A stretch of 51,257 bases of DNA, taken from assembly GCA_013377095.1 (NCBI GenBank), contig JACAAY010000027.1, positions 1 to 51,257 of the forward strand, written 5' to 3'. The notes beneath the pieces are model-generated. The model was not told the origin of the DNA. It was given only the letters and a program-made list of their open reading frames with translations, and did no database searches. The stretch is from Desulfuromonadales bacterium. GTDB taxonomy: Bacteria > Desulfobacterota > Desulfuromonadia > Geobacterales > Pseudopelobacteraceae. This document shows, piece after piece, positions 29,458 to 40,458 of this stretch (position 1 is its first letter; the number at the start of each line of letters is the position of its first letter). The position numbers and the translations under genes were made by a program.

Positions 29458-30090
29458 TTGGGACAAAAAGTAAATCCGATAGGTTTCAGACTTGGAGTAA
29501 TCAAAACGTGGGACTCCAAATGGTACGCTGAGGCTGATTATGCAAAGCTTTTGCATGAGGATCTTAAGATTCGTGCATTTTTAAAAAAGCGTCTGTATAG
29601 CTCTGGTATTTCAAAAATTGAAATAGAGCGGGCTGCAAATAAGACAAAAATCAATATTTATACGGCACGTCCAGGTCTGATTATCGGTAAAAAGGGCTCT
29701 GAGGTTGAAACTATTAAAAAAGAGCTTTCAAATCTCACCTCCAAAGAAATTTTTATCAATATTATTGAGGTTCGTAAGCCGGAATTGGATGCGCAACTGG
29801 TTGCTGAAAATGTTGCCCTTCAGTTGGAGCGTCGAATCGCATTTCGAAGAGCTATGAAGAAAAGTGTAACATCTTCACTTAAGTTTGGTGCTAAAGGAAT
29901 TCGTATCACCTGCTCTGGACGACTTGGTGGTGCCGAAATGTCGCGTACTGAATGGTACCGTGAGGGACGTGTGCCTTTACATACTCTACGCGCTGACATT
30001 GATTATGGTTTTGCTGAAGCGAAGACGACATACGGACTTATTGGCGTAAAGGTTCTTATTTTTAAAGGTGAAGTTCTTCCAAGTCATTAA
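29458..30090 (+). CDS. rpsC: 30S ribosomal protein S3
   Basis: A 210-residue protein at the mRNA entry channel. The N-terminus [17 protein letters not shown] and the KH domain with [14 protein letters not shown] are clear, as is [22 protein letters not shown]. It starts with TTG at 29458 after GGAGG. Confidence 0.97.
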   Translation: MGQKVNPIGFRLGVIKTWDSKWYAEADYAKLLHEDLKIRAFLKKRLYSSGISKIEIERAANKTKINIYTARPGLIIGKKGSEVETIKKELSNLTSKEIFINIIEVRKPELDAQLVAENVALQLERRIAFRRAMKKSVTSSLKFGAKGIRITCSGRLGGAEMSRTEWYREGRVPLHTLRADIDYGFAEAKTTYGLIGVKVLIFKGEVLPSH

Positions 30091-30121
30091 ATTATACTTT
30101 GTAGAACAGGAGTAAGTTTCA

Positions 30122-30544
30122 ATGTTATTACCGAAACGGGTTAAACATAGAAAACAGATGAAAGGTCGTATGTCGGGTAAACCCTGTCGCGGTATTACCT
30201 TGTCCTTTGGTGAATTTGGTATACAAGCTACTGAATGTGGTTGGCTTGATTCGAGACAGATCGAAGCTGCGCGTATTGCCATGACACGTTATATTAAAAG
30301 GGGTGGCAAAATTTGGATTAGAATTTTCCCTGATAAACCTCTGACTGCGAAACCTGCAGAGACGAGGATGGGTAAGGGAAAAGGGTCTCCAGATTCCTGG
30401 GTTGCTGTAATTAAGCCAGGCACCATTCTTTATGAGATGGAGGGTGTTACTGAGGAGATTGCTCGCGAAGCCCTTCGATTAGCAGCACACAAACTGCCGA
30501 TCTCGACAAAGTTTATTGCCAGGAGCGAAAACAATGAAACCTAA
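30122..30544 (+). CDS. rplP: 50S ribosomal protein L16
   Basis: A 140-residue protein near the A-site tRNA elbow. It begins [17 protein letters not shown] and contains [20 protein letters not shown] and the following GSPDSWV. It overlaps the start of rpmC by 11 bp. Confidence 0.97.
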   Translation: MLLPKRVKHRKQMKGRMSGKPCRGITLSFGEFGIQATECGWLDSRQIEAARIAMTRYIKRGGKIWIRIFPDKPLTAKPAETRMGKGKGSPDSWVAVIKPGTILYEMEGVTEEIAREALRLAAHKLPISTKFIARSENNET

Positions 30545-30722
30545 GGATTTGCGTAATATGTCTATTGAAGATCTTAAGTCTAAAAAAGGTGAACTCGTTC
30601 AGGAACTATTCAATCTTAAATTTCAGTTGCATACAGGTCGCCTTGAAAATACAGCAAAGCTGAAAACAATCCGTCAAGGTATCGCACAGGTTAATACGAT
30701 CCTTACTGAGAATAGGGCATAG
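30534..30722 (+). CDS. rpmC: 50S ribosomal protein L29
   Basis: A 62-residue two-helix protein at the tunnel exit. The start is the ATG at 30534 ([14 protein letters not shown]), with AGGAGC upstream inside rplP; the open frame reaches 30516 but those residues do not belong to the family. [19 protein letters not shown] is the conserved core. Confidence 0.95.
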   Translation: MKPKDLRNMSIEDLKSKKGELVQELFNLKFQLHTGRLENTAKLKTIRQGIAQVNTILTENRA

Positions 30723-30732
30723 GGAGCTTCAC

Positions 30733-30981
30733 ATGAGCGAGCGTGGTCACAGAAGGACTCAAATAGGAGTTGTCGTTAGTGATAAGATGGATAAGACTGT
30801 TGTTGTCAAGGTTGACAGACTTATCAAGCATTCTGTGTATAATAAATATATTAAACGTAGTGCTACTTATAAAGTGCATGATGAAAACAACAGTTGTAAA
30901 GTTGGTGACCATGTACAGATCATTGAATGTAGGCCTTTGAGTAAAGATAAACGTTGGAATTTAAAACAAATAAGCGAATAA
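30733..30981 (+). CDS. rpsQ: 30S ribosomal protein S17
   Basis: An 82-residue OB-fold protein. It contains [18 protein letters not shown], followed by [19 protein letters not shown]. It lies 10 bp after rpmC. Confidence 0.97.
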   Translation: MSERGHRRTQIGVVVSDKMDKTVVVKVDRLIKHSVYNKYIKRSATYKVHDENNSCKVGDHVQIIECRPLSKDKRWNLKQISE

Positions 30982-31010
30982 TGCATCTCTTAAGACAGGG
31001 GTACTGAGTA

Positions 31011-31379
31011 ATGATACAGATGCAAACAATACTAGACGTTGCAGATAATTCCGGTGCCAAGAAGCTGTTTTGCATTAAGGTTCTCGGTGGTTCTAAACGT
31101 AAGTATGCGGGAATTGGTGACATCATAGTCGCTTCAGTTCGCGAAGCCTTACCTAATTCAAAAGTTAAAAAGGGTGACGTTGTTAAAGCTGTTATTGTGC
31201 GTACAGCAAAAGAGTTAGGTCGCCCAGATGGTTCCTACATCCGTTTTGATGATAATTCAGGTGTTGTCATCAATAATCAGAAAGAGCCAATCGGTACACG
31301 TATATTCGGCCCCGTTGCCAGAGAATTGCGTGCAAAAAAATTCATGAAAATAATTTCTCTTGCGCCGGAAGTACTCTAA
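31011..31379 (+). CDS. rplN: 50S ribosomal protein L14
   Basis: A 122-residue subunit-interface protein beginning [17 protein letters not shown], with the C-terminal [13 protein letters not shown]. It is the first gene of the spc part of the block; no terminator separates it from rpsQ. Confidence 0.98.
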   Translation: MIQMQTILDVADNSGAKKLFCIKVLGGSKRKYAGIGDIIVASVREALPNSKVKKGDVVKAVIVRTAKELGRPDGSYIRFDDNSGVVINNQKEPIGTRIFGPVARELRAKKFMKIISLAPEVL

Positions 31380-31398
31380 TTTAATCGGAGAAACATAG

Positions 31399-31728
31399 AT
31401 GCAAGCCACAAAATCACATGTTATTAAAGGCGAGACCGTGATGGTTATTGCCGGTAAAGATAAAAACAAGACCGGCAAAGTCATTCAATTTATGCCAAAG
31501 AAGAATTGTATTATTGTCGAAGGCCTTAACATTGTTAAACGACACGTTAAGGCACGTGGTAATGAGCCAGGTGGTATAAAGGAAAAAGAGGCAGCTCTGC
31601 ATATTTCAAATGTGATGCCCTTCTGTTCCAAATGTGCCAAGCCGGTACGAGCCAAAAAAACGGTTCTCGAAAATGGCGATAAGATGAGAATTTGTGGCAA
31701 GTGTGGCAATTCTCTCGAGAAAGAATAG
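31399..31728 (+). CDS. rplX: 50S ribosomal protein L24
   Basis: A 109-residue assembly-initiator protein with an N-terminal KOW motif ([18 protein letters not shown]) and [22 protein letters not shown] and CGKCGNSLE give a C-terminal C-x2-C pair of pairs that may bind zinc. Confidence 0.97.
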   Translation: MQATKSHVIKGETVMVIAGKDKNKTGKVIQFMPKKNCIIVEGLNIVKRHVKARGNEPGGIKEKEAALHISNVMPFCSKCAKPVRAKKTVLENGDKMRICGKCGNSLEKE

Positions 31729-31741
31729 GAGGATTTATCTG

Positions 31742-32281
31742 ATGGCTCGATTGAAAGACTTTTATAAAGATGAAATAATTCCAAAATTACGTACAGATTT
31801 TGGTTATGCAAATATAATGCAAGTTCCCAAAATCCTCAAAGTTGTTGTTAATATGGGACTTGGCGAAGCAATACAGAATGTAAAAATTCTCGACTCGGCT
31901 GCATCCGAGATCAGTGCCATAACTGGCCAGAAGCCCATAATAACAAAGGCAAAGAAATCCATTGCTACGTTCAAACTCCGCGAGGGCATGCCGATTGGTT
32001 GTATGGTGACGTTGCGACGTGACACAATGTATGAATTTCTTGACCGACTTATGAATGTGTCTCTTCCTAGGGTTCGGGATTTCAAAGGCGTTTCAGGAAA
32101 GGCCTTTGATGGAAAAGGTAACTATACGCTCGGTATTAAAGAACAGCTTATATTCCCTGAGATTAATTACGACACAGTTGATAAAATTAAGGGTATGAAT
32201 ATAACCATCGTGACGAGTGCAAAAACTGATGAAGAAGGAAGAGCGCTGCTTAAGTACCTGGGCATGCCGTTCAGGAACTAA
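31742..32281 (+). CDS. rplE: 50S ribosomal protein L5
   Basis: A 179-residue protein that binds 5S rRNA. It begins [16 protein letters not shown] and contains [11 protein letters not shown] and FRGLSLPR-like [13 protein letters not shown]. The start is the ATG at 31742 after AGGAGG; the frame is open further upstream into rplX but that is not used. Confidence 0.97.
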   Translation: MARLKDFYKDEIIPKLRTDFGYANIMQVPKILKVVVNMGLGEAIQNVKILDSAASEISAITGQKPIITKAKKSIATFKLREGMPIGCMVTLRRDTMYEFLDRLMNVSLPRVRDFKGVSGKAFDGKGNYTLGIKEQLIFPEINYDTVDKIKGMNITIVTSAKTDEEGRALLKYLGMPFRN

Positions 32282-32298
32282 GATATCTGGAGGAATCC

Positions 32299-32484
32299 GT
32301 GGCAAAAGTTTCAATGATCATAAAATCGCAACGCAAACCTAAGTTCAAAGTTCAACAGCATAGCAGATGTGAGGTTTGTGGAAGACCGAAGGCATTTTAT
32401 CGCAAATTCAAAATGTGCAGAATTTGTCTTCGTAAGTATGCATCCATGGGACAGATTCCAGGCGTGATAAAATCGAGCTGGTAA
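32299..32484 (+). CDS. rpsN: 30S ribosomal protein S14 (zinc-binding type)
   Basis: A 61-residue short-form S14. Cys24, 27, 40 and 43 make the zinc site, and [17 protein letters not shown] is the typical end. It uses a GTG start at 32299 after CTGGAGG. This is the zinc-containing form rather than the long zinc-free form of E. coli. Confidence 0.97.
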   Translation: MAKVSMIIKSQRKPKFKVQQHSRCEVCGRPKAFYRKFKMCRICLRKYASMGQIPGVIKSSW

Positions 32485-32522
32485 TCCATAATAATTGAAG
32501 AAATGATAGGAGCACATGCACA

Positions 32523-32921
32523 ATGTCGATGACAGACCCTATTGCCGATATGCTAACCAGAATTAGAAATGCCAATATGGTTAAGCACCAAAAAGTTGAC
32601 ATTCCTTCTTCTGCTATAAAAGTCAATATTGCTACAGTTCTTAAACAAGAAGGTTATATAAAAAACTACAAAGTTATATCTGATAACCTCCAAGGGGTCT
32701 TGCGGATTTATCTTAAGTATATTGACGAAAAAGATAGCGTTATCAACGAAATTAAACGCATCAGTAAGCCGGGCGGTAGAGTTTATGTCAAGTCTGACGA
32801 AATACCAGCAGTAAAATGTGGGCTTGGTATTGTGATTCTATCAACTTCTAAGGGTGTTGTTACCGATAGTACTGCACGCAAAGCAGGCCTTGGTGGTGAA
32901 ATCATTTGTACTGTTTGGTAA
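32523..32921 (+). CDS. rpsH: 30S ribosomal protein S8
   Basis: A 132-residue protein starting [18 protein letters not shown] and ending with [16 protein letters not shown]8 is the translational repressor of the spc operon in E. coli. It lies 38 bp after rpsN. Confidence 0.98.
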   Translation: MSMTDPIADMLTRIRNANMVKHQKVDIPSSAIKVNIATVLKQEGYIKNYKVISDNLQGVLRIYLKYIDEKDSVINEIKRISKPGGRVYVKSDEIPAVKCGLGIVILSTSKGVVTDSTARKAGLGGEIICTVW

Positions 32922-32946
32922 TCACGAATTCAAGGAGTATGAAGCG

Positions 32947-33486
32947 ATGTCGAGAATAGGGAAGCTTCCCATAGAAATATCAAAGGACGTTAAACTTAAT
33001 TTTGACGATTCTATTTTAAGTGTACAGGGACCGATGGGAACGCTTTCACGTCGGATAATGCCCAGTGTAACCCTGAACATGACTGAAAGTTGCATAACAG
33101 TAACTTGCAATAGCACTGATACGTCTGCACGTGCAGCTCATGGTTTGACCCGCACATTGATCAATAATATGGTTACCGGTGTTACTAAAGGTTTTCAAAA
33201 AGGTCTCGAAATTAATGGAGTTGGCTATCGCGCTGAAATCAAGGGAAAAGAACTTGTTCTAAGCCTTGGCTATTCACATCAAATAATGTTTGACATACCA
33301 GATGGTATTTCTATTGAAGTTGAAAAAATGACGAAACTTCTGGTAAAAGGTTTTGATAAAGAACTTGTTGGTCAAACAGCTGCAAAAATCAGATCATTCC
33401 GACCGCCTGAGCCATATAAAGGCAAAGGGATTAAATATGCTGACGAGACTATATTAAGAAAAGCTGGTAAGACCGGCAAGAAGTAG
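32947..33486 (+). CDS. rplF: 50S ribosomal protein L6
   Basis: A 179-residue protein beginning [15 protein letters not shown] and ending with the L6 signature [15 protein letters not shown]. The start is the ATG at 32947; AAGGAG lies 10 bp upstream. The frame is open back into rpsH, which is not coding for L6. Confidence 0.97.
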   Translation: MSRIGKLPIEISKDVKLNFDDSILSVQGPMGTLSRRIMPSVTLNMTESCITVTCNSTDTSARAAHGLTRTLINNMVTGVTKGFQKGLEINGVGYRAEIKGKELVLSLGYSHQIMFDIPDGISIEVEKMTKLLVKGFDKELVGQTAAKIRSFRPPEPYKGKGIKYADETILRKAGKTGKK

Positions 33487-33505
33487 TCTTTATAAGGAGA
33501 TTCCT

Positions 33506-33871
33506 GTGGCAAAAACAGCAATTAAAACTATTACAAGGTTAAAAAGGCAAGTACGTGTTCGTAAGAAAGTACGTGGAACATCGGAAAAACCTAGATTGAA
33601 CGTATTTAAAAGCTCTCGACATATATATGCACAGCTTATCGATGATTCAAAAGGTGTTACTTTAGGTGCTTGTTCAACATTGTCACAAAGTGCCGCAGAA
33701 TTAACCAGCTCGGGAAATGTTGATGCAGCAAGTCACGTAGGTAAAGAAATTGCTCGAATTGCGTTAGAAAACAATATTAAAACGGTTGTTTATGATCGCA
33801 ATGGTTTTCTATACCACGGAAGAATTAAAGCATTGGCTGATGCAGCTCGCGAGTCAGGTCTTCTTTTCTAA
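33506..33871 (+). CDS. rplR: 50S ribosomal protein L18
   Basis: A 121-residue 5S rRNA-binding protein. [20 protein letters not shown] and [20 protein letters not shown] are conserved. It uses a GTG start at 33506 with AAGGAG upstream. Confidence 0.97.
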   Translation: MAKTAIKTITRLKRQVRVRKKVRGTSEKPRLNVFKSSRHIYAQLIDDSKGVTLGACSTLSQSAAELTSSGNVDAASHVGKEIARIALENNIKTVVYDRNGFLYHGRIKALADAARESGLLF

Positions 33872-33891
33872 CACGTTTCAGGAGGTTTCAA

Positions 33892-34380
33892 TTGAGCAGA
33901 ATTAATCCAGCGGATCTTAACTTGACTGACCGCGTTGTTCATATCAGCCGGGTTGCCAAGGTAGTCAAAGGCGGCAGGCGCTTCAGTTTCTCTGCACTCA
34001 TTGTTGTTGGCGATGGAAGTGGTCATGTTGGATATGGACTTGGTAAAGCTAATGAGGTTCCTGAGGCAATACGTAAGGGAGTCGAACAGGCCAAAAAAAA
34101 CCTGATCAAAGTTCCTGTAAACCAGTACCAAACTATACCTTTTGAAATTGAAGGAAAATTTGGTGCAGGGCGGATGCTTATGAAACCTGCATCCGCTGGT
34201 ACGGGAGTAATTGCCGGTGGAGCTGCACGTGCAATTTTTGAAGCTGCCGGCATAAATAATATTCTGTCAAAATGCCTTGGTTCAAATAATCCACATAATG
34301 TAGTCAAAGCAGCTTTTGCTGGTTTGCAGAGACTTAAATCACCTGAAGAAATGGCCGCACGACGTGGCTTACTCGAATAA
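33892..34380 (+). CDS. rpsE: 30S ribosomal protein S5
   Basis: A 162-residue decoding-fidelity protein. [19 protein letters not shown] is the N-terminal dsRNA-binding motif, and [19 protein letters not shown] is in the C-terminal half. It starts with TTG at 33892, with AGGAGG upstream. Confidence 0.97.
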   Translation: MSRINPADLNLTDRVVHISRVAKVVKGGRRFSFSALIVVGDGSGHVGYGLGKANEVPEAIRKGVEQAKKNLIKVPVNQYQTIPFEIEGKFGAGRMLMKPASAGTGVIAGGAARAIFEAAGINNILSKCLGSNNPHNVVKAAFAGLQRLKSPEEMAARRGLLE

Positions 34381-34396
34381 ATTGAGGTAACATCTT

Positions 34397-34573
34397 ATGA
34401 CTTCAAAATTAAGAATTACGCTTATTAAAAGTACAATTGGTAAGCCGCAGAAACATTGCTCAATTGTCGCAGGACTCGGTTTGAGACGTGTCAATGCCAC
34501 TGTTGAACTTAATGATACACCTGAAGTTAGAGGTATGATTTCAAAAATTAGTCACATGCTGCATGTTGTGTAG
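34397..34573 (+). CDS. rpmD: 50S ribosomal protein L30
   Basis: A 58-residue protein: RITLIKSTIGKPQKH, then GLGLRRVNATVELNDTPEVR. TGAGGT precedes the ATG at 34397. It fits the rpsE-rpmD-rplO order of the spc operon. Confidence 0.95.
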   Translation: MTSKLRITLIKSTIGKPQKHCSIVAGLGLRRVNATVELNDTPEVRGMISKISHMLHVV

Positions 34574-34588
34574 CTAAAGGTGGATAGA

Positions 34589-35038
34589 ATGGATTTGAAT
34601 ACTTTAAAACCGGCTCTTGGTTCCACAAAACAAGGTAAACGTATAGGTCGTGGTCCGGGGTCAGGTCATGGTAAAACTGCAACAAAAGGTCACAAAGGAC
34701 AGAAGGCGCGCTCAGGTGGTAGCATCAAGGCTGGATTTGAAGGTGGCCAGATGCCGCTCCAGCGTCGCTTGCCAAAGCGCGGCTTTACACCTTTAACTCG
34801 TGTTGAGTACTCTCTGGTAAACCTGAGCCAGCTTGATGTGTTTGATTCGGGTGCGTCGATAACTCCCGATGAGTTAGCTGCAAAAGGTTTGATAAAGAGT
34901 GCGCGATCCAATGTTAAAATACTTGGAAATGGGGCGCTTACAAAACCTTTAAATATCTCTGCTACAAAGTTCAGTCAGTCAGCTAAAGAAAAAATTGTTG
35001 CAGCTGGTGGAATTGCTGAGGAGAAGTGTAGTGCTTGA
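34589..35038 (+). CDS. rplO: 50S ribosomal protein L15
   Basis: A 149-residue late-assembly protein. The ATG at 34589 gives [11 protein letters not shown] and has AAAGGTGG 6 bp upstream; a GTG at 34580 would add three residues. [21 protein letters not shown] and [15 protein letters not shown] are the conserved parts. The end overlaps secY by 8 bp. Confidence 0.96.
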   Translation: MDLNTLKPALGSTKQGKRIGRGPGSGHGKTATKGHKGQKARSGGSIKAGFEGGQMPLQRRLPKRGFTPLTRVEYSLVNLSQLDVFDSGASITPDELAAKGLIKSARSNVKILGNGALTKPLNISATKFSQSAKEKIVAAGGIAEEKCSA

Positions 35039-36338
35039 TGCACTAAATAATATCTTCAAAATACCTGAACTAAAAAAGCGAGTTTTGTTTTCGCTTGCTA
35101 TGCTTATTGTATATAGAATTGGTTGCCACATACCAACTCCAGGTATTGATCGTATTGCGCTGTCTCTTTTCTTTAAACAGGCACAGGGGACTCTCTTGGG
35201 TCTCTTTGATATGTTTTCTGGCGGTGCTCTTGAGCGGTTGACTGTTTTTGCTCTTGGAATCATGCCGTACATTTCTTCATCGATTATTTTCCAACTGCTA
35301 ACGGTTGTTGTCCCTGCTATTGAGAAATTATCAAAAGAGGGTGAGTCCGGCAGAAAAAAAATCATACAATATACTCGCTATGGAACAATTGTTTTAAGCG
35401 TTGTTCAGGGTCTTGGTATTGCCATAGGATTAGAGAGTATGCGGGGGGCCGCTGGAGAACTTGTTGTGCCAGTTCAAGGCTGGTCTTTTCGTCTTATGAC
35501 AGTCCTCACGTTGACTGCCGGCACTGCGTTCATTATGTGGTTGGGTGAACAAATGTCTGAGAAAGGTATTGGCAACGGTATTTCATTGATAATTTTTGCT
35601 GGAATTGTTGTGCGTATTCCAACTGCACTTGTTAACACCGGGAAGTTGTTGAGTGCCGGACAATTGTCATTATTTGTTCTCATTTTTGTTCTTGCGCTTA
35701 TGTTTGTTGTTATTGCCGGAATTGTTTTTGTTGAGCGAGGACAACGTCGGTTGCCAATTCACTATGCAAAGCGAGTAGTTGGCCTTAAAACATATAATGC
35801 GCAATCGTCTCATTTACCGCTTAAGGTTAATATGGCCGGAGTGATTCCCCCGATATTTGCCTCTTCAATTATTATGTTTCCTGCAACGATCGCGAACTTT
35901 ATCAATGTGCCTTGGGTTCAGCAAATTGCAAAAAATCTGACCCCTGGTCATTGGGCATATAATATTTTATTTGTTGCCTTTATTGTCTTTTTTTGCTATT
36001 TCTATACGGCTGTGACTTTTAATCCGGTTGATGTCGCTGAAAATATAAAAAAACATGGTGGATATATACCTGGTATAAGACCAGGTAAGGAAACATCTGA
36101 ATTTATGGATACAGTTTTAACTCGCCTGACATTTGCAGGTGCTATCTATATCTCAGTCGTTTGTGTTCTCCCTTCAATTCTAATTGGTAAATTTAATTTG
36201 CCTTTCTATTTTGGTGGTACTGCTTTACTGATTGCAATCGGTGTCGGCATGGATACGGTTGCACAGATCGAGTCACACCTTATTACGCGAAACTATGAGG
36301 GTTTCTTGAAAGGTGTTCGTATCAGGGGGAGGAAGTAA
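35031..36338 (+). CDS. secY: Preprotein translocase subunit SecY
   Basis: A 435-residue channel-forming membrane protein with ten predicted membrane helices. It starts [17 protein letters not shown], then the plug-region segment [21 protein letters not shown]. The cytosolic loop with [21 protein letters not shown] follows. The GTG at 35031 is chosen because GAGGAGAAG precedes it and the length then matches the family; the frame is open to 34995. It overlaps rplO by 8 bp. Confidence 0.96.
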   Translation: MLDALNNIFKIPELKKRVLFSLAMLIVYRIGCHIPTPGIDRIALSLFFKQAQGTLLGLFDMFSGGALERLTVFALGIMPYISSSIIFQLLTVVVPAIEKLSKEGESGRKKIIQYTRYGTIVLSVVQGLGIAIGLESMRGAAGELVVPVQGWSFRLMTVLTLTAGTAFIMWLGEQMSEKGIGNGISLIIFAGIVVRIPTALVNTGKLLSAGQLSLFVLIFVLALMFVVIAGIVFVERGQRRLPIHYAKRVVGLKTYNAQSSHLPLKVNMAGVIPPIFASSIIMFPATIANFINVPWVQQIAKNLTPGHWAYNILFVAFIVFFCYFYTAVTFNPVDVAENIKKHGGYIPGIRPGKETSEFMDTVLTRLTFAGAIYISVVCVLPSILIGKFNLPFYFGGTALLIAIGVGMDTVAQIESHLITRNYEGFLKGVRIRGRK

Positions 36339-37000
36339 TGAATCTGATACTGTTTGGTCCTCCGGGTGCAGGCAAGGGTACACAAGCTCAATTTATTGTA
36401 GATCAGTATCGCATACCTCAAATCTCTACCGGTGATATGCTTCGTTCGGCTGTAAAGGCACAGACACCACTTGGTGTCAGGGCAAAAGCTGTGATGGATG
36501 CAGGTGAACTTGTTTCAGATGATATTGTTCTTGGTCTCGTAGGTGAAAGGCTCTCGTCACCTGATTGTGAAAACGGTTTTATTCTTGATGGCTTTCCTCG
36601 AACGATACCACAGGCCAAGTCTTTGATGGTTATTTTAGAAGGTTTAGGGCGCACGATTAATCATGTTATTTCGCTCGATGTTGCCAATGAAGTCCTTGTG
36701 CAACGCTTGTCTGGGCGCAGAACTTGTCCAGAATGTGGAAAAGGATTTCATGTCGTCTTTGCTCCGCCAAAGCTAGAGGGGTTGTGTGATGCATGTGGTG
36801 GAAAGCTACTGCAGCGCGACGACGATCTAAGAGAAACTGTTTTAAATCGCTTGTCTGTATACGATCAGCAAACATTGCCTTTAAAGAATTATTTTATTGA
36901 ACGTGGCGTGTTAAGGCATATTGATGGTACTCTACCGATCTCAGATATTCAGCAGCAAATAAGAGCTTTGTTAGGGGTTGGATCTGGTGATTGTCCTTAA
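36338..37000 (+). CDS. adk: Adenylate kinase (zinc-LID type)
   Basis: A 220-residue enzyme that interconverts ATP + AMP and 2 ADP. The P-loop FGPPGAGKGTQA is near residue 5, followed by ISTGDMLR and GFILDGFPRT. The long LID has four cysteines (CPECG and CDACGG), so it is the zinc-stabilised form rather than the Cys-free E. coli form. The ATG overlaps the secY stop by 1 bp, and the end overlaps map by 14 bp. Confidence 0.97.
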   Translation: MNLILFGPPGAGKGTQAQFIVDQYRIPQISTGDMLRSAVKAQTPLGVRAKAVMDAGELVSDDIVLGLVGERLSSPDCENGFILDGFPRTIPQAKSLMVILEGLGRTINHVISLDVANEVLVQRLSGRRTCPECGKGFHVVFAPPKLEGLCDACGGKLLQRDDDLRETVLNRLSVYDQQTLPLKNYFIERGVLRHIDGTLPISDIQQQIRALLGVGSGDCP

Positions 37001-37742
37001 GTCTCCTCGTGAGATCGAGCGGATGCGGACATCATGCAACATAGTTGCAGAAATTCTTGCTCTTCTTGCTGACCGTGTCAAACCGGGTGTTACAACTCTT
37101 GAACTTGAAGAGATTGCACTCAGGGAAACAACAAAGTTTAAAGCAAAAGCTGCTTTCAAGGGTTATTGTAACTATCCGAATGCGCTTTGTTGCTCACCAA
37201 ATCAACAGGTTGTTCACGGAATCCCTAATAGAGAGCCCCTGAAATCTGGAGATATATTGAGCTTGGATTACGGTGTTCTTTATGACGGTTATTATGGCGA
37301 TGCTGCCGTAACCCTAGCGGTTGGGACTGTTGAAGAAAAAGTTGCAAGATTGCTTTCTGTAACTGAAGAGTCTCTTTATAATGGTATTGAGAAGGCTATC
37401 CCTGGGAACAGACTTTTTGATATCTCTTATGCTATTCAATCCCATGTCGAAAAACATGGGTTCTCAGTGGTTCGCGATTTTGTTGGGCATGGTATCGGAA
37501 AACGATTGCACGAGGACCCTCAGATACCGAATTACGGAACACCAGGTCAGGGCGTTCTGTTGAAGTCAGGTATGGTTTTTGCGATTGAGCCGATGATCAA
37601 TGAAAAATCTCACGATGTAAAAATATTAGCTGATGGCTGGACAGTTGAAACTGTTGATGGATTTTTGTCAGCACATTTTGAGCATACTGTAGCAATAACA
37701 GAAAATGGTCCTGATATATTAACACGTCTTGCTGGTGCGTGA
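36987..37742 (+). CDS. map: Methionine aminopeptidase, type I
   Basis: A 251-residue enzyme that removes the initiator methionine. It starts at the GTG at 36987 (MIVLKSPREIERMR), the form usual in this group, with AGGGG upstream. Metal ligands are visible in LSLDYGVLYDGYYGDAA, the histidine of VGHGIGKRLHEDP, and the glutamates in FAIEPMI and FEHTVAI. It overlaps adk by 14 bp. infA, often found after map, is absent here. Confidence 0.96.
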   Translation: MIVLKSPREIERMRTSCNIVAEILALLADRVKPGVTTLELEEIALRETTKFKAKAAFKGYCNYPNALCCSPNQQVVHGIPNREPLKSGDILSLDYGVLYDGYYGDAAVTLAVGTVEEKVARLLSVTEESLYNGIEKAIPGNRLFDISYAIQSHVEKHGFSVVRDFVGHGIGKRLHEDPQIPNYGTPGQGVLLKSGMVFAIEPMINEKSHDVKILADGWTVETVDGFLSAHFEHTVAITENGPDILTRLAGA

Positions 37743-37754
37743 AGGGGAGTAAAT

Positions 37755-37868
37755 ATGAAAGTGCGTGCTTCTGTAAAAAAGATTTGCGTAAAATGTAAAA
37801 TCATTAAGCGTAAGGGTATTGTCCGCGTTATTTGCGATATTCCAAAACATTCCCAACGTCAGGGTTGA
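37755..37868 (+). CDS. rpmJ: 50S ribosomal protein L36
   Basis: A 37-residue protein [15 protein letters not shown]... with zinc ligands Cys11, Cys14, Cys27 and His32 (C+ form). GGGGAG precedes the ATG at 37755. Only 12 bp separate it from map, leaving no room for infA. Confidence 0.96.
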   Translation: MKVRASVKKICVKCKIIKRKGIVRVICDIPKHSQRQG

Positions 37869-37890
37869 GTAATTAAAGGAGGATGATCAA

Positions 37891-38259
37891 TTGGCACGAA
37901 TTGCTGGTATTGACTTACCTAAGAACAAACGGATTGTGGTTGCCCTGACCTATATCTTTGGAATTGGCATCTCAACAGCGGAATCAATTGTTGCCGCTAC
38001 TAAGATTGATCCGAATACTCGTACAGACAAGTTAACGGAATCAGATGTTTCTCGTCTGCGTGATGAGATAGACCGCAATATCAAAGTCGAGGGTGACTTG
38101 CGTCGTGAAGTTTCCATGAATATCAAGCGTCTTATGGACCTTGGGTGTTACCGTGGCCTCCGACATAGGAAGGGACTCCCCGTAAGGGGCCAGCGTACTA
38201 AAACAAATGCTCGTACGAGAAAAGGCCCTGCTCGTACTGTTGCCGGTAAGAAGAAATAA
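37891..38259 (+). CDS. rpsM: 30S ribosomal protein S13
   Basis: A 122-residue head protein contacting the large subunit. [20 protein letters not shown] opens it, and [20 protein letters not shown] is the C-terminal signature. It starts with TTG at 37891 with AAGGAGG upstream. It is the first gene of the alpha operon part. Confidence 0.97.
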   Translation: MARIAGIDLPKNKRIVVALTYIFGIGISTAESIVAATKIDPNTRTDKLTESDVSRLRDEIDRNIKVEGDLRREVSMNIKRLMDLGCYRGLRHRKGLPVRGQRTKTNARTRKGPARTVAGKKK

Positions 38260-38283
38260 TTTTATTTAGCCCTGGAGAACAGA

Positions 38284-38679
38284 ATGGCAAGTCCAGCTAA
38301 GAAAGTGGTTCGTAAGAAAAAAGAACGTAAGAATATTACAAACGGCGTAGCTCATATTCATGCTACCTTTAATAATACTATGATTACCATCGCTGATACT
38401 GCAGGTAATGTAGTTGCGTGGTCGACAGCAGGAGCAAAAGGTTTCAAAGGATCTCGAAAGAGCACCCCATTTGCTGCTCAAATAGCGGCTGAAGATTGCG
38501 CAAAAAAAGCCCAAGAACATGGCCTGAGAAATGTTGAAGTCTATGTCAAGGGTCCGGGGTCTGGACGAGAGTCAGCTCTCAGAGCGCTTCAGGCAGCCGG
38601 TTTTAACATCAGTTTTATTAAAGACGTTACTCCGATTCCGCATAATGGTTGCCGTCCGCCGAAAAGAAGACGAGTTTAA
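38284..38679 (+). CDS. rpsK: 30S ribosomal protein S11
   Basis: A 131-residue platform protein. [18 protein letters not shown] and [20 protein letters not shown] with the following PPKRRRV are diagnostic. It lies 24 bp after rpsM. Confidence 0.98.
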   Translation: MASPAKKVVRKKKERKNITNGVAHIHATFNNTMITIADTAGNVVAWSTAGAKGFKGSRKSTPFAAQIAAEDCAKKAQEHGLRNVEVYVKGPGSGRESALRALQAAGFNISFIKDVTPIPHNGCRPPKRRRV

Positions 38680-38709
38680 TACTGCGTCAATAAATTTAGG
38701 AGGTTTTCA

Positions 38710-39336
38710 TTGGCTCGATATACAGGACCTTCCTGCCGTCTGTGCAGAAGAGAAAATATGGAACTGTTTTTGAAGGGAGATCGCTGTTACACGGATAAAT
38801 GTGCAATCAAGCGCCGTAATTATGCTCCTGGTCAACATGGACAGGGACGTTCAAAGAACTCAGCTTATGGAATTCAGCTGCGAGAAAAGCAAAAAGTCCG
38901 CCGTATCTACGGAATCCTTGAGAAACAGTTCCGTGGGTATTTTGCAGAAGCTGACCGCTTGAAGGGTGTTACTGGTGAAAATCTTCTTTCGCTTCTTGAG
39001 AGGAGACTGGATAATGTCGTATATCGCCTCGGTTTCGCGTCATCTCGCTCTGAATCCCGTCAACTTGTTCGGCATGGTCATTTTGTCTTAAATGGAAAGA
39101 AAGTAAATATTCCGTCCATTCAAACAAAAATTGGTGATGTCATAGAACTCCGTGAAAAAAGCAGGAAAATTACTGCTATTAACGATGCACTCGATGCAGT
39201 TACGAGACGCGGAGTACCGCAATGGCTTGAACTTGATCGAGATGCTTGTAAAGGTAATCTTAAAGCATTGCCAATCCGTGAAGACGTAACAACACCTATT
39301 CAAGAACAGTTGGTCGTCGAGCTCTACTCCAAGTAA
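38710..39336 (+). CDS. rpsD: 30S ribosomal protein S4 (zinc-binding type)
   Basis: A 208-residue assembly-initiating protein and, in E. coli, repressor of the alpha operon. Cys9, 12, 26 and 31 form a zinc site, so this is the C+ form. The S4 domain with [19 protein letters not shown] follows. It uses a TTG start at 38710 with TAGGAGG upstream. Confidence 0.97.
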   Translation: MARYTGPSCRLCRRENMELFLKGDRCYTDKCAIKRRNYAPGQHGQGRSKNSAYGIQLREKQKVRRIYGILEKQFRGYFAEADRLKGVTGENLLSLLERRLDNVVYRLGFASSRSESRQLVRHGHFVLNGKKVNIPSIQTKIGDVIELREKSRKITAINDALDAVTRRGVPQWLELDRDACKGNLKALPIREDVTTPIQEQLVVELYSK

Positions 39337-39397
39337 GTATACGGTATGTCGGTTCGTAACATCCAGCACCGGACTGTCTCTTCCGGAGGAGGTTGTA

Positions 39398-40420
39398 ATG
39401 TATAAAAACTGGCGCGATCTGATCAAGCCTAAGCAGTTACAGTTTGAGAAAGAGTCGCTTTCAGATACATATGGCAAATTTTATGCTGAACCTTTTGAAC
39501 GTGGCTTTGGTACAACTCTTGGTAATTCACTTAGAAGGATATTACTGTCGTCTTTACAGGGCTCTGCAATTGCATCTGTGCGCATTAAAGGTGTTTTACA
39601 TGAGTTTTCTGCTATACAGGGTGTTACTGAAGATGTAACTGACATTATCCTTAATCTTAAAGGTGTGCGTCTCAAGCTGCATTCAGTGGTTCAAGCATCA
39701 ATACGTGTTGTTCATAAGGGTGAAGGTGCTGTTAGGGCGGGTGATTTTATAGTAGGTCACAATGTTGAAATTATGAATCCAGAACATTTGATTGCAACCT
39801 GTGGAAAAGACGCTCATTTTGAAATGGATATGATCGTAAAAATGGGTAAGGGGTATGTGTCTGCAGACAGGAACCGCGATGAAAAGGCACCTGTCGGTAC
39901 GATCCCAATTGATGCAATTTATTCTCCAATTAAGAAGGTTAATTTTACCGTTTCAAATGCACGTGTTGGCCAGATGACTGACTATGATAAGCTTACACTT
40001 GAAATATGGACTAACGGGAGTGTTAAGCCTGAAGATGCTCTTGCTTATTCAGCAAAGATTATGAAAGAACAGTTGTCAATCTTCATAAACTTTGATGAAG
40101 AGACTGAGCCTATGCTCCTCGAAGAATCACAAGAAGAGATCGACAAGATAAATGAGAATTTGTATCGTACTGTCGAAGAGCTTGAGTTGTCTGTCCGATC
40201 GGCTAATTGCCTGAAAAACGCTGGGATTAAATTAATAGGTGAATTGGTCTCAAAAACAGAGGCCGAAATGTTGAAAACTCAGAACTTTGGTCGGAAATCA
40301 CTAAATGAAATAAAAGATATTCTAAGTGATATGGGTCTTACATTCGGTATGAAGCTAGACGAGTTTCCGGATCCTGAGATGTTACGTCGTTTGCGCGGAG
40401 AACAGACCGAAGAAGAGTAA
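39398..40420 (+). CDS. rpoA: DNA-directed RNA polymerase subunit alpha
   Basis: A 340-residue subunit. The N-terminal assembly domain has [18 protein letters not shown] linker follows, then the C-terminal domain with [15 protein letters not shown] and [13 protein letters not shown] for binding UP elements and activators. CCGGAGGAGG lies upstream of the ATG at 39398. It has a normal place between rpsD and rplQ. Confidence 0.98.
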   Translation: MYKNWRDLIKPKQLQFEKESLSDTYGKFYAEPFERGFGTTLGNSLRRILLSSLQGSAIASVRIKGVLHEFSAIQGVTEDVTDIILNLKGVRLKLHSVVQASIRVVHKGEGAVRAGDFIVGHNVEIMNPEHLIATCGKDAHFEMDMIVKMGKGYVSADRNRDEKAPVGTIPIDAIYSPIKKVNFTVSNARVGQMTDYDKLTLEIWTNGSVKPEDALAYSAKIMKEQLSIFINFDEETEPMLLEESQEEIDKINENLYRTVEELELSVRSANCLKNAGIKLIGELVSKTEAEMLKTQNFGRKSLNEIKDILSDMGLTFGMKLDEFPDPEMLRRLRGEQTEEE

Positions 40421-40458
40421 AGCCATAAACGTTAGCTGTCTCAGAAAGGAAATTACTT

